NCBI RefSeq assembly: GCF_008245025.1 | Contig: NZ_CP043426.1 | Location: 620,001 to 684,000, forward strand | Reading direction: 5' to 3' | DNA length: 64,000 nucleotides | From: Campylobacter lari subsp. concheus | GTDB lineage: Bacteria > Campylobacterota > Campylobacteria > Campylobacterales > Campylobacteraceae | Shown here: positions 30,795 to 44,459 of the stretch, piece by piece | How the letters are laid out: the number at the start of each line of letters is the position of its first letter | How positions within the stretch are numbered: the first letter of the stretch is position 1 | Program-made: the position numbers and the translations under genes | The notes under the pieces: generated by a model | Seen by the model: only the letters and a program-made list of their open reading frames with translations | Databases searched by the model: none | What the model was told of the DNA's origin: nothing

Positions 30795-31996
30795 TGCTGG
30801 TCGTACAAAAATATGGGGGAACAAGCGTAGGAACGCTTGAGCGTATTGATGAAGTTGCTAAAAGAGTGGCAAAAAGTAAAAAAACTTGCGATAAGCTAGT
30901 TGTGGTAGTTTCAGCGATGAGTGGGGTTACTAATGAGCTTATTGACTTTGCTCATCATTTTAGCAAAAATCCTTCAGGTCGTGAGATGGATATGCTTTTA
31001 AGTAGTGGTGAGCGCGTAACTTCATCTTTGCTTGCTATTGCATTAAATGAAATGGGTTTAAAAGCCACTGCATTTTCCGGACGCAATGCAGGGATTGTTA
31101 CAGATGATGTTTATACTAAAGCAAGAATAGAACACATTGATACTACAAATATCAACAAAGCTTTAGATGAGGGGTATATTGTAGTAGTTGCTGGCTTTCA
31201 AGGTATTGACAAAATGGGTAATGTTACTACTTTGGGCCGTGGTGGAAGTGACTTAAGTGCAGTTGCACTAGCAGGAGCTTTAAATGCGGATTTATGCGAA
31301 ATTTATACTGATGTAGATGGAGTATATACTACCGATCCTAGAATTGAACCAAAGGCTAAAAAACTAGATAAAATTTCTTATGAAGAAATGTTAGAACTTG
31401 CAAGTTTAGGAGCTAAAGTTTTACAAAATCGCTCTGTAGAACTTGCTAAAAAACTAAATGTAAAATTAGTTACTAGAAGTAGCTTTAATGAAAATGAAGG
31501 TACGATTATTACTAAGGAGGAAAATATGGAACAAGCTTTGGTTAGTGGTATAGCACTAGATAAAAACCAAGCAAGGGTTACTTTAAGAAATATTGATGAT
31601 AAGCCAGGTATTGCTGCTGAAATTTTTGGGACTTTAGCAAATGAAAATATCAATGTAGATATGATTATTCAAAATGTAGGCTTAGATGGAGCTACAAATT
31701 TAGGATTTACTGTACCTGAAAATGAACTTGATTTAGCAACTAATGCTATGAAAAAAGTTTTAGGTGTTAATGCCAATATAGAAACAGATAGTGCAGTGGT
31801 AAAAGTTTCAGTTGTGGGTGTGGGTATGAAATCACATTCTGGAGTAGCTTCAGCAGCTTTTAAAGCACTAGCAAATGAAAATATTAATATACAAATGATT
31901 TCTACAAGTGAAATTAAAATTTCAGTTATTGTACATGAAAAATACGGTGAATTAGCTGTAAGAGTATTGCATGAAGTTTATAAACTAGATATTTAA
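30794..31996 (+). CDS. lysC: Aspartokinase (LysC)
   Basis: First step of the aspartate family (Lys, Thr, Met, diaminopimelate). 400 residues: KYGGTSVG, VVSAMSGVTNELI, GRGGSDLSAVALA and two ACT domains at the C-terminus (NIDDKPGIAAEIFGTLANENINVDMI and VGMKSHSGVASAAFKALANENI), which give allosteric control. The region at about 247 has MEQALVSG preceded by an AAGGAGG, an internal ribosome site that could start a separate small beta subunit, as in B. subtilis-type aspartokinases. Confidence 0.95.
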   Translation: MLVVQKYGGTSVGTLERIDEVAKRVAKSKKTCDKLVVVVSAMSGVTNELIDFAHHFSKNPSGREMDMLLSSGERVTSSLLAIALNEMGLKATAFSGRNAGIVTDDVYTKARIEHIDTTNINKALDEGYIVVVAGFQGIDKMGNVTTLGRGGSDLSAVALAGALNADLCEIYTDVDGVYTTDPRIEPKAKKLDKISYEEMLELASLGAKVLQNRSVELAKKLNVKLVTRSSFNENEGTIITKEENMEQALVSGIALDKNQARVTLRNIDDKPGIAAEIFGTLANENINVDMIIQNVGLDGATNLGFTVPENELDLATNAMKKVLGVNANIETDSAVVKVSVVGVGMKSHSGVASAAFKALANENINIQMISTSEIKISVIVHEKYGELAVRVLHEVYKLDI

Positions 31997-32533
31997 ATGA
32001 GTAATGGTTTTTTAAAATTTACCCTAGAGCAAATCCGAGAAAATGGGACTTATGCAAGTTGGTTAGAAGAAAGGCGTCTTGAGTGGTCGCCTTTGATTGC
32101 TTCTAAGTTAGTTTTGCTTTTACAAGGTTATACTTTTATTGTGATTACTGATGATCAAAGGACGTGGTTTGAAGAGTATTTTTTAAGTCAAATCAATGCT
32201 AATACTACAAGACCTTTAGTGCCTTTTGTGTCTTTAAAAGGAATTTATAATAAAGCTTGCAATACCCAAGAAGATATAGATTTGCTAAATGATCTTTTAA
32301 GTATTTCTTTTCCTAATGGTTATGCCTTTTTTTATATAGGAGCTAATACAGGTTTTAAATTTAAAATCGCTAATTCTAAAGCAGAAAGTATGCTTTGGCT
32401 TTTTGATGAGCAGTTGCAAAATAGCTTTTATCTTTCCTCGCGTGATAAGGAATTAGACTATAAACTCATTTCTTTATATAAAGTATTTGAGCAAAGCCTA
32501 GAGGCTGTGCTTTTTTCTAAGGTAGAAATTTGA
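31997..32533 (+). CDS. hobA: HobA, DnaA-binding replication initiation protein
   Basis: Epsilonproteobacterial regulator that tetramerises and organises DnaA at the origin, functionally like DiaA of E. coli. 178 residues with the HobA-type N-terminus FTLEQIRENGTYASWLEERRLEWSPL and an SIS-like fold. It starts right after the lysC stop and overlaps the TTG start of holB by 4 bases. The call rests on recognising the family and on the replication-gene context (HolB next). Confidence 0.88.
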   Translation: MSNGFLKFTLEQIRENGTYASWLEERRLEWSPLIASKLVLLLQGYTFIVITDDQRTWFEEYFLSQINANTTRPLVPFVSLKGIYNKACNTQEDIDLLNDLLSISFPNGYAFFYIGANTGFKFKIANSKAESMLWLFDEQLQNSFYLSSRDKELDYKLISLYKVFEQSLEAVLFSKVEI

Positions 32534-33172
32534 ATCTAAGAAATAAAATCATTATTCATAATGATTTTGAACTAATACAAGAAAAGCTCACAGAAGAATA
32601 TGGAGTAAAAAATCTTAAATTTTTCATACCCAAAAATCCTGACTTGGAATTAAGACTTAATGACTTAACTTATGACAAAAACGCTCAAGCAACCGCAAAA
32701 GCTATTATGAAAGAAAGTTATATAGCTGAAGCACAAGTTAAAATCATTGTTATATTAGCTAAGTCTTTTCGCGAAGAAGCGCAAAATTTTTTGTTAAAAC
32801 TTTTTGAAGAGCCACCTAAAAATGTATATTTTATCATTGTCGCTCCTTCAAAAAATGTTTTTTTACCTACTATACTTTCAAGATTTATCATAGAAAAACA
32901 TAAAATTCAAAAAGAAAAAATATCTTTAAATTTAGATCTTAAAAAAATAGATCTAGCTCAAATTGCTTCATTGTTAAAACAATATGAAAATATAGACAAA
33001 CATGAGTGTTTGGAGTTAATTAGTGCTTTAAGCCATGAATGTTTTAGACAAGATATAAAATTAAATGATGAAGAAATTGAATTTTTTTACAAAGCTTATG
33101 AGTTAGCTAAATTAAATACAAAGCCAACTATTTTGCTAAGCACCATAGCTTTAATTTTACACGAGAGAAAAA

Positions 33173-33186
<14 letters not shown>
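32530..33186 (+). CDS. holB: DNA polymerase III delta' subunit (HolB)
   Basis: Clamp-loader subunit, 218 residues, shorter than usual and with no full P-loop domain. FLLKLFEEPPKNVYFIIVAPSKNVFLPTILSR is the classic delta' / gamma segment with the SRC-like sensor (here SRF). The start is a TTG overlapping the hobA stop (TTGA). Coupled translation with hobA is likely. Confidence 0.88.
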
Positions 33187-36985
<3,799 letters not shown>

Positions 36986-37791
36986 GATCACAAATTTAGC
37001 CATAGGGCGTTTTGATGGTATGCATTTGGGACATTTTGAGCTTTTTAAGCATTTAGATGAAAATGGAGCTTTGTTTATCATTACTAAAGAGGAAAAAGAA
37101 ACCCTAACGCCCAAGGATTTTAGAACAAATTTAGTTGATTTTCCTTTGATTTTTTGTGATTTTGATAAAATCAAAGATTATAAAGGTGAGGATTTTTTAA
37201 AACTTTTAAAGCAAGAATTTCCCAAGCTAGAAAAAATCATCGTAGGGTATGATTTTAAATTTGGCAAAGAAAGAAAATGTAGCGCCAAAGACATACAAAG
37301 CCTTTGTGGTATAAACACCATCATCGTAGATGAGTTTAAAATTCAAAACAAAAGTGTTCATACAAGTATGATTAAAACTTTACTCAAAGAAGCTAAAGTT
37401 AAAGAAGCTAAAAATTTCCTAGGTAGATTTTATGTTATACAAGCAAATATCATCAAAGGTCAAGGCATAGGCGCCAAAGAGCTTTTTGCAACTTTAAATT
37501 TATACACAAAAGACTTCTTTTTACCCAAAGATGGTGTATATGCGACTTTAGTAAAGATTGAAAATAAAAGTTATCATAGTGTAAGTTTTATAGGTATAAG
37601 ATCTACTGATGAAAATTTTGCTTTAGAAACACATATTTTAGATGAAAATTTCACAAACACAAATGTAAAATCAGTGGAGTTAAATTTCATTGACTATATA
37701 AGATCTAATGAGAAATTTAATGACTTAGCTTTATTAAAAGCACAAATTAGTAAAGATATTAACAAAGCAAAGGAAATTTTAGGAAAATTAA

Positions 37792-38496
37792 ATGAAAGAT
37801 GAAATTTTTAAAAAACCCTTAGAAAAACAATTTGAATTTGATAAAAGTGTAGCAAGTGTTTTTGATGATATGGTGTCAAGATCTGTGCCTTTTTATACAC
37901 AAAATTTAAAACTCATAGTCGAACTTATAGATCATTTTGCACCACAAAATGCGAGAATTTGTGATCTTGGTTGTTCTACGGCTAGTTTATTGCTTGCACT
38001 TTATGAAAAAAGAAAAGATTTTCTTTTAAGTGGGGTTGATGAGGCTAATGCTATGCTAGAGATTGCTAAAAGTAAATGCCAAGCCTTTGGTGCTAGGGTG
38101 GATTTTTATCAAAAAAATTTAGATGATTTTGAGTTTTTTATAAATGATGTTTTTATAGCTACTTATACTTTACAGTTTATCCGCCCACCTAAAAGACAAG
38201 AATTAGTTGATAAAATCTATCAAAACTTAAATGAAAATGGTATGTTTGTTCTTAGTGAAAAAATTCTTTATGAAGATGTCAAAATAGCTAAAAAAATGAT
38301 ACAAATTTATGAGCAATATAAATTAGAGCAAGGTTATAGTAAGCTAGAAATTTCAAGTAAAAGAGAAGCCTTAGAAAATATTCTCATACCTTATACTCAA
38401 AATGAAAACATAGCTATGCTTAAAAAGGCAGGATTTTCTAAAGTAGAAAGTGTCTTTAAATGGGTAAATTTTGAAACTTTCATAGCTTTTAAATAA
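37792..38496 (+). CDS. cmoA: Carboxy-S-adenosyl-L-methionine synthase CmoA
   Basis: Makes carboxy-SAM from SAM and prephenate for cmo5U in tRNA wobble positions. 234 residues with the Rossmann motif ICDLGCSTASLL and FDDMVSRSVPFYTQN near the N-terminus, a segment particular to CmoA. It ends the operon that begins at rppH; the next 253 bases are non-coding. Confidence 0.9.
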   Translation: MKDEIFKKPLEKQFEFDKSVASVFDDMVSRSVPFYTQNLKLIVELIDHFAPQNARICDLGCSTASLLLALYEKRKDFLLSGVDEANAMLEIAKSKCQAFGARVDFYQKNLDDFEFFINDVFIATYTLQFIRPPKRQELVDKIYQNLNENGMFVLSEKILYEDVKIAKKMIQIYEQYKLEQGYSKLEISSKREALENILIPYTQNENIAMLKKAGFSKVESVFKWVNFETFIAFK

Positions 38497-38749
38497 GCTT
38501 ATTTTATTTATATTTTACAATTGAAAATTTAAATATTTTCCAACACATAAACATAATTTCAGTACCTTAAAGCAAAAACTCAATAATTTAAGATACTTTT
38601 TCTCTTAAATTATACTTAAGCTTAAATTTATAAATAAAATAATAATATTCTTAGTATATTAATAGTTTGTTAGTAATTATTATTACTAATTCTAATGAGA
38701 TAAATAATCAATCAATATATTAAATATTTTTTTGAAAGGACTTGTTTCA
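38497..38749 (+). promoter_or_regulatory. Long AT-rich leader of the surface-protein locus
   Basis: 253 bases with no gene. It holds an 11-base perfect inverted repeat (38583-38593 with 38603-38613, 9-base loop), which may also act as a weak end signal for cmoA. It also holds a second palindrome at 38670-38689 and a ribosome site GAAAGGA before the ATG at 38750. No -10 box stands out. Confidence 0.5.
38670..38689. promoter_or_regulatory. Palindromic operator candidate upstream of the exoprotein locus
   Basis: TTAGTAAT, four bases, ATTACTAA: a perfect 8-base inverted repeat 60 bases before the start. Its TAAT-rich dyad resembles a Fur box, but no iron genes are near, so that assignment is a guess. 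Confidence 0.35.
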
Positions 38750-41359
38750 ATGGATAAAAATATGTATAAAAAACACTCCACTGGGGGGGGGAACGATAAT
38801 TTTCGTTTTTTAACTTCTTTAAAAAACTATAAATCCTCTAATCTTTTAAAACTTTCCTTATTTGCTATTTTTTCACTAAGTTCTTTAGAAGCTGCTACTG
38901 AAGCAGATTATGATAAAACTTCTAATACTTATATAATCAAAGAACATAAATTTAGTAATAATGATGTATATGATTATAATCTTAATGCTTACAAACTCTT
39001 AAGTGGTAAAAATTTTTATGGCCAAATGGCTAGCAATAAAAACCTTTCAAATATTACTTTAATTTATGATAATCCTAAAGATAAAGCTCATTCTAAAATG
39101 AATGATATGTATTTTAAACAAGACATACTTACACCAAGTATTAAAGAAGATATTTTTGTAGTTAATGGTTATCATAATTCTTATGCAGCTAATAATATCA
39201 ATGCCTCTCAAATAAGTTATATACCTTTTTTAGTTTCTGCTTATACTTTCAATGCTAAAGCTAATAATAATACTTTGGTATTAAAAGCAGGAGAATTATC
39301 TTCAGTATATTATTTAAAACCTACAGATAAAGAAGTAGCTAATCCTCAAGCTAGTGGTTTGGATAATAAATATAATTTTTTAATCACTCCAGCTATAGCA
39401 AGAAAGGGTGAAGTAAATAACAATACATTAAATTTCTTAAAAGATGCCTATGTAAATATGGGTGTTGAAAATACTTATACCTTGCCTTTAAATGGCGCTC
39501 CTTATATTGTAGGTGCTTTTGGAATTGATGCTAATGCTAATAATAATAGTGTGATATTAAATAAGGGAGTAAGAATAGATTTTCATACTACTCCTTATAA
39601 ACAAAGCTCTTTAGGTGCTAATATATTTGATGAAAGAATGACACATATTGTCGGTGCTATGGTATATAATGGTAATGCTAAAAATAATAAAGTGATCATT
39701 GATGGAGCTTCTTTATTAGTACATGGTCCAAGTGGAGCTTATTCTACTTCAGCTGCTACTCACTTAGCTGGAACTTTTGTAGATGTAAATAACAATCAAA
39801 GTTATGAAGTAAGTAATAATAGTGTATTGATTAATGATTTAAAACTAGATTTAAGAGTAGATACTAAAAATACCCCATTAGCTTATAATGCTATTTTACA
39901 AGGAGAAATTTATGGTGCTAAAATCATACAAGGAAATGCTTATAAAAATAATATAGATATAAAAAATCTCCAAACATTGCTCAACTTAAATGCTAATATT
40001 GAAGTAAGAGCTTTATTGGATTTATATGGGGGAGCTACCAGTAATGGTGTAGCTAATGATAATAATATTAATATTAACCTTCATGCTCCATTTGAAATCA
40101 ATTCTAATCCGACTGGTAAAAATGAATTTAATCTTTATGGTGGAGTAGCAACAAAAGGTGCTAATAGAAATAATATTATTATTAAAGGTGATTTAACTCA
40201 AGATCTTATTGTTGAAAACTATCAAGATAAAATTCAAATTACAGCAGCAAAAACTCTAAGCTCTAAAGCAAATAATAATAGCATTGTTATTAAAAACTCA
40301 AATATCGCTATGCCTTTATATTTATATGGAGTAAGCAAAGCTACTTTAGATAATAAAGATTATTATGCAAGTAGTGCTAATGCTAATAGTATAGTTTTAG
40401 ATAATGTAAAATCAGGTAGAAATCTAACCACTATTATAGAAGCTGATAATTTAGAAAAAAATACTATTAAATACAACATGGTGCAATCTTTATCAAATGC
40501 TTCTAATATTGATAAAGGTTCTAAAATTATTCTAAGAGCTAATCAAAGCGCAAATGATAATATTTTAAATATCAAAGATTATTCTTCTGCAGCACATGAT
40601 AATGTTTATATTATTAAAGCTGAAGAAGAAAGCTCTAATAATGATTTTATATTTGATAATGTAACACTTGGAACAGCTTCTGATAAAAGAGAAGGTAGTG
40701 TAATTATTGTTGCTGGTATTTCTAAAAACACCCATGATAATTATATCCATATAAATAATTTAAATATAGATGAGTATAAAAATCAAGAAGCTATATTTAT
40801 AGCTCCTTCGGCTACTTATAATATCAATGATAAAAGCTATAATAATACCTTATATTTAAGTGGTGATACTAATATCTTTAAAAATACAAATATTGATGTA
40901 TTAGCAGGAAATATTTTATCTTTAAAAAATGAAAATTCTTTTAGCTATAAAGCTTTAGATCATAAAAACAACACCAATAATCATTTAATATTAAATACAA
41001 ACATAAAAGCTAATATGGTAAATAACTTTGATCATTATAGTTTTATCTTAAAAGATAATGTTAAAACTTATCTAAGTACCAAAGAAAAAATAAATATAAG
41101 CAAAGAAAGTTCTATTAATATCTACACTAATAACAATGTAAAAAACAAAAGTTTTATCTTAATGCAAAGTGAAAAAGGCTTTGTAGATGAAAATAATAAG
41201 CATTTAAATCAAGAAGATTTACAAAGCTTATTAAATGTCTTAGTAAAAAACAATAAAAGCTTACACAAAAATATCAAAGCAAAAGTACAAAAAGCTAAAT
41301 ATACTCTAAGTGTAAGTAATGATGCAAAAAGCATAGTAGTAAATTTAAATAAAAACTAA
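38750..41359 (+). CDS. Phase-variable secreted Asn-rich repeat protein without barrel domain
   Basis: Unrecognised large exported protein of 869 residues. The N-terminus is long: about 31 polar residues precede a hydrophobic core (32-46, ending LEAAT), like the extended signals of large autotransporters. Nine G at 38783-38791 encode Gly12-14. One G more or fewer gives a stop within about 20 codons, so the run controls expression; nine reads ON. The body has many imperfect repeats of the form N-N-N-S/T-hydrophobic strand (for example ANNNTLVLKAG, NNNTLNFLKDA, NNNSVILNKG, KNNKVIIDG), as expected of a beta-helix passenger. It ends in a YTLSVSNDAKSIVVNL strand with no beta-barrel. It is 8 bases upstream of tpsA. 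A TTG at 38732 would add six residues. Confidence 0.75.
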   Translation: MDKNMYKKHSTGGGNDNFRFLTSLKNYKSSNLLKLSLFAIFSLSSLEAATEADYDKTSNTYIIKEHKFSNNDVYDYNLNAYKLLSGKNFYGQMASNKNLSNITLIYDNPKDKAHSKMNDMYFKQDILTPSIKEDIFVVNGYHNSYAANNINASQISYIPFLVSAYTFNAKANNNTLVLKAGELSSVYYLKPTDKEVANPQASGLDNKYNFLITPAIARKGEVNNNTLNFLKDAYVNMGVENTYTLPLNGAPYIVGAFGIDANANNNSVILNKGVRIDFHTTPYKQSSLGANIFDERMTHIVGAMVYNGNAKNNKVIIDGASLLVHGPSGAYSTSAATHLAGTFVDVNNNQSYEVSNNSVLINDLKLDLRVDTKNTPLAYNAILQGEIYGAKIIQGNAYKNNIDIKNLQTLLNLNANIEVRALLDLYGGATSNGVANDNNININLHAPFEINSNPTGKNEFNLYGGVATKGANRNNIIIKGDLTQDLIVENYQDKIQITAAKTLSSKANNNSIVIKNSNIAMPLYLYGVSKATLDNKDYYASSANANSIVLDNVKSGRNLTTIIEADNLEKNTIKYNMVQSLSNASNIDKGSKIILRANQSANDNILNIKDYSSAAHDNVYIIKAEEESSNNDFIFDNVTLGTASDKREGSVIIVAGISKNTHDNYIHINNLNIDEYKNQEAIFIAPSATYNINDKSYNNTLYLSGDTNIFKNTNIDVLAGNILSLKNENSFSYKALDHKNNTNNHLILNTNIKANMVNNFDHYSFILKDNVKTYLSTKEKINISKESSINIYTNNNVKNKSFILMQSEKGFVDENNKHLNQEDLQSLLNVLVKNNKSLHKNIKAKVQKAKYTLSVSNDAKSIVVNLNKN
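38783..38791 (+). repeat. Nine-G contingency tract, phase-variation switch
   Basis: G9 in codons 12-14 of the exoprotein gene. With eight G the frame reaches a TAA shortly after the tract; with ten G it reaches a TAA after two codons. Such poly-G runs are the known contingency loci of Campylobacter. It is the only G run longer than five that I found in the window. Confidence 0.85.
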
Positions 41360-41367
41360 AAGGATTA

Positions 41368-44300
41368 ATGATGAAAACATACAAACTCTCAAATCATATA
41401 ATACTTTCAGGTATAACAGTATCAATGCTTTTTTCTCCACTAATGGCTTTACCTAGTGGAGGTAAATTTACTCATGGAACTAGTGGAAGTATAAGTACTA
41501 GTGGTAATAATATGAATATTATGGGCAATGGAACAAACTCCGTCATACAATGGGGTGGAGGATTTAATATAGGCAAGAATGAGCAAGTAAACTTCAATGG
41601 CTCGAATAAAAACTACTTAAATATTGCTCATGGTACTAGTAAATCTACTATAGAAGGTATATTAAATGCAAGTGGCAATAATGTGTTTTTAATTAATCCT
41701 AATGGAGTAATCATTACTAAAACAGGAACCATTAACGCTAATCGCTTTGTAGCTTCAACTTCTTCTATGAGTGATGATAATATGAAAGCATTTGCCAACT
41801 TAAAAAGCTTTAATGAAGGTTTAAGCTTTTCACCTGTATTTAAAACACACAAAGCAGGTAATGTAGTAAATATGGGTAATATTAATGCAAATGATGTGTT
41901 GCTTATAGGAAATAAGGTAGATATACAAGGTGGCAAGTTAGGTAATGAAAAATCTAAAACACATTTAGTGGGGAATGAAGTTTTTGTGGATTTTGGAAAA
42001 TCTATAATTCAGTCTGATTATAATTTTATTAGTGCTTTAGATAAATCTCATGTATATATTAGTTCTGTAGATTATTATAATAATGTAAATAAATACAATA
42101 AAGCTAACTTCGTAAAAGGAAATTATCTAACCAATGCAAAAAATATTGAAAAATTTGTCAGTATAGGAAGTGATATAGATTGGTGGCACTTTGCAAAAGG
42201 TTGGAATGAAAACGAACAATTTAGAAATACCGCCAATGAATATCGATTGATAAATTCTATAGACTTTGGTGGTAATCAAGGTAAAAACTATGCTAATTAT
42301 TGTATAGATGGTCTTGGTTGTACTTCTATGATAGTAGGAAATGGATATGATTGGAATTATTTAAAATCTTTTGATAAATCTTTTGATGGACAAGGTTATA
42401 CTTTAAAAAATATCAATATAGATACTACTGTATTATCTTCTGATAAAAATATGAATGTTGGTTTATTTGGAAGCTCAAAAGGAGCAGTATTTAAAAATAT
42501 AAATATTGATTATATGAATGGTTCTATAAAATCTAATGGAGAATATGTTGGGGGTTTTGTTGGCAAAATAGATTATATTGGTAATATTACAAATATATCT
42601 TTAAGTAATATTAGTAGTATTGTTAATAACAATAATACTATTAATGACAATTCTACTTATAGTAGTTCTTTTGTTGGTGGGTTTGCTGGATATATTTCTA
42701 CTATTGTGGAGAATGTTAAATTAAATAATATTGGCAAAATTATTGGAAATAGTAATAATAAAAATATAGAAATTTATGTTGGTGGGTTTGCTGGATTAAG
42801 CGATCAATCTATTATTAAAAATGTTATTTTAAGTAATATAAATGAAATTAGTGGTAGCAGTGATAATAAAAATGGAGGAGTTAATGTTGGAGGATTTTTA
42901 GGAAGACAAGATAATGGTAGTATAAGTAATGTTACTATAAATCATATAAATAATATTAGTGGAAATGGTCATGATAATTTTGCTTATGTTGGAGGCTTCG
43001 CAGGTGTTGTAGAATATGCTAACGCAAGTAATATTGTTTTAAATCACATAGATAGCATAAGTAGTAATGGTGATAGTGTACATACTATGTATGGATCTTC
43101 TTATGCTGGAGGCTTTGCGGGTGCTGTTGTTTATGGAGATATAAAAAATATTATCATTAATGATATTAAAAATATTTATGCTAGTGGTGTTATTGATTAT
43201 AAAGTTTTTTCAGGAGGTTTTGCGGGAGGGATCTTAGATCCTTGGGGTTCTTATTATCCTAAATCAAATATCGAAAATATATATATGTTTTTTCATCCCA
43301 AAGCGAAAATAAATAATAATGGAAAATTTATAGCAGATATATTTTCATTTGCTATTAGTGGTGTTCATACTTTTAATAATATCCATGTTTATCATAAAGC
43401 TGGAGAATTAGCAAATAATATTGATAATCAAGGTTTTTGGCAAGGAAATAGAGTTATCCACACATATACCAATACAAATTCAGGTTATACTGATTTTGAA
43501 AATAAAGTATCAGCAGAGTTAGATAAAGATGGATTGCATAAAGATAAAAATGGAAATTTAGTTTTTGCAAAAGATTTTGATATTAATTCTCCATCTAAAC
43601 CTACTACCGACCCTGATGTTGTTTTAGAAAGTGATGATGTAATTAGTGCAAATGATTTAAATAAATGGCTTGATGAAATATACAATGGAACATATTGGAT
43701 AGATATTAAAGATCTTAAATTACAAGGTGTTTCAGAAGAAATACAACAAAGCATTGCCTTTTTAGAAGCTTTATATGGACAAAGCGGTATGCAAGATATA
43801 TTGGAAAAATTTAGTACAGATTATAAAAAAGCTAGTGATAAATTTAATACTTTCAATAAAAATAAGACAGAGCTTTTACTATTTATCAATACCCAATTAA
43901 AAGATTTAGTTAATGCTACAAATGATAAATTAAATATATTGCTTGCTAAACAAAAAGAACTTGATACACTTATTAAAGCTTACAATAACTATGTAGCATT
44001 GATTAATAAGGGATTGGCAAATGAAAGCGATCCAGAATTTATTACACTAAAAAATCAAATCAATACTTTAATGAGTGAAAGTGATGTATTAGCTAGTGAA
44101 ATAGGATTAAATCAAAACACTTTAAAATTATGGCAAGATAAAGCTAGTAAAGATTCTAATGGTCACTTTAAAATTATTGGTGCTTTTGCAAATGTTATTT
44201 TAAACACTAACCCAAAACTAGATCAAATCACAGAAGAAGGTGGGGGCGGAGAAGATCCAAATAAACCAGAACTTCCTGATAATGATTTAGAATTTGAGCA

Positions 44301-44454
44301 AACTGCTTCTTTCAACTTAATAGGTGATGAAACTGTAGAAGAAGAAAAAGAAGAAAAAGAAGTAGAAGAAACAGCAATGATGCAAAAAAATAGAACTTGT
44401 ATAGTAAGTGATAATTTTAAAACTATGAATCCTTGTGCTGTTGGAGGATTATAA
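41368..44454 (+). CDS. TpsA exoprotein: haemagglutination/TPS domain, GLUG repeats, C-terminal Cys pair
   Basis: Secreted partner of a two-partner secretion system, 1028 residues. Signal peptide about 1-27 (FSPLMA then LPSGG). The TPS domain (about 28-260) has the secretion motif NPNG at 110-113 in FLINPNGVIITKTGTINANRFVAST. From about 390 to 650 there are seven V/A/S-GGF-x-G repeats (GLUG-like). A helical, probably coiled-coil stretch covers about 770-950, followed by an acidic tract. Two Cys at 1011 and 1023 (TCIVSDNFKTMNPC) end the protein, resembling the disulfide anchor of HMW1-type adhesins. It starts with ATG-ATG after AAAGGA, just downstream of the phase-variable gene. Adhesin function is inferred. 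Confidence 0.87.
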   Translation: MMKTYKLSNHIILSGITVSMLFSPLMALPSGGKFTHGTSGSISTSGNNMNIMGNGTNSVIQWGGGFNIGKNEQVNFNGSNKNYLNIAHGTSKSTIEGILNASGNNVFLINPNGVIITKTGTINANRFVASTSSMSDDNMKAFANLKSFNEGLSFSPVFKTHKAGNVVNMGNINANDVLLIGNKVDIQGGKLGNEKSKTHLVGNEVFVDFGKSIIQSDYNFISALDKSHVYISSVDYYNNVNKYNKANFVKGNYLTNAKNIEKFVSIGSDIDWWHFAKGWNENEQFRNTANEYRLINSIDFGGNQGKNYANYCIDGLGCTSMIVGNGYDWNYLKSFDKSFDGQGYTLKNINIDTTVLSSDKNMNVGLFGSSKGAVFKNINIDYMNGSIKSNGEYVGGFVGKIDYIGNITNISLSNISSIVNNNNTINDNSTYSSSFVGGFAGYISTIVENVKLNNIGKIIGNSNNKNIEIYVGGFAGLSDQSIIKNVILSNINEISGSSDNKNGGVNVGGFLGRQDNGSISNVTINHINNISGNGHDNFAYVGGFAGVVEYANASNIVLNHIDSISSNGDSVHTMYGSSYAGGFAGAVVYGDIKNIIINDIKNIYASGVIDYKVFSGGFAGGILDPWGSYYPKSNIENIYMFFHPKAKINNNGKFIADIFSFAISGVHTFNNIHVYHKAGELANNIDNQGFWQGNRVIHTYTNTNSGYTDFENKVSAELDKDGLHKDKNGNLVFAKDFDINSPSKPTTDPDVVLESDDVISANDLNKWLDEIYNGTYWIDIKDLKLQGVSEEIQQSIAFLEALYGQSGMQDILEKFSTDYKKASDKFNTFNKNKTELLLFINTQLKDLVNATNDKLNILLAKQKELDTLIKAYNNYVALINKGLANESDPEFITLKNQINTLMSESDVLASEIGLNQNTLKLWQDKASKDSNGHFKIIGAFANVILNTNPKLDQITEEGGGGEDPNKPELPDNDLEFEQTASFNLIGDETVEEEKEEKEVEETAMMQKNRTCIVSDNFKTMNPCAVGGL

Positions 44455-44459
44455 AATAC

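Noticed and set aside
38497-38749. Possible tRNA or small RNA in the gap after cmoA
   Set aside because: No cloverleaf or GC-rich stems; the bases fit an AT-rich promoter region.
41628-41936. Open frame opposite the TPS domain
   Set aside because: Reverse strand of the conserved NPNG region; composition is that of an antisense shadow.
44337-44380. GAA-rich run in tpsA as a tandem repeat for phase variation
   Set aside because: The units are irregular and in-frame, encoding a Glu/Lys tract; no clean repeat unit.
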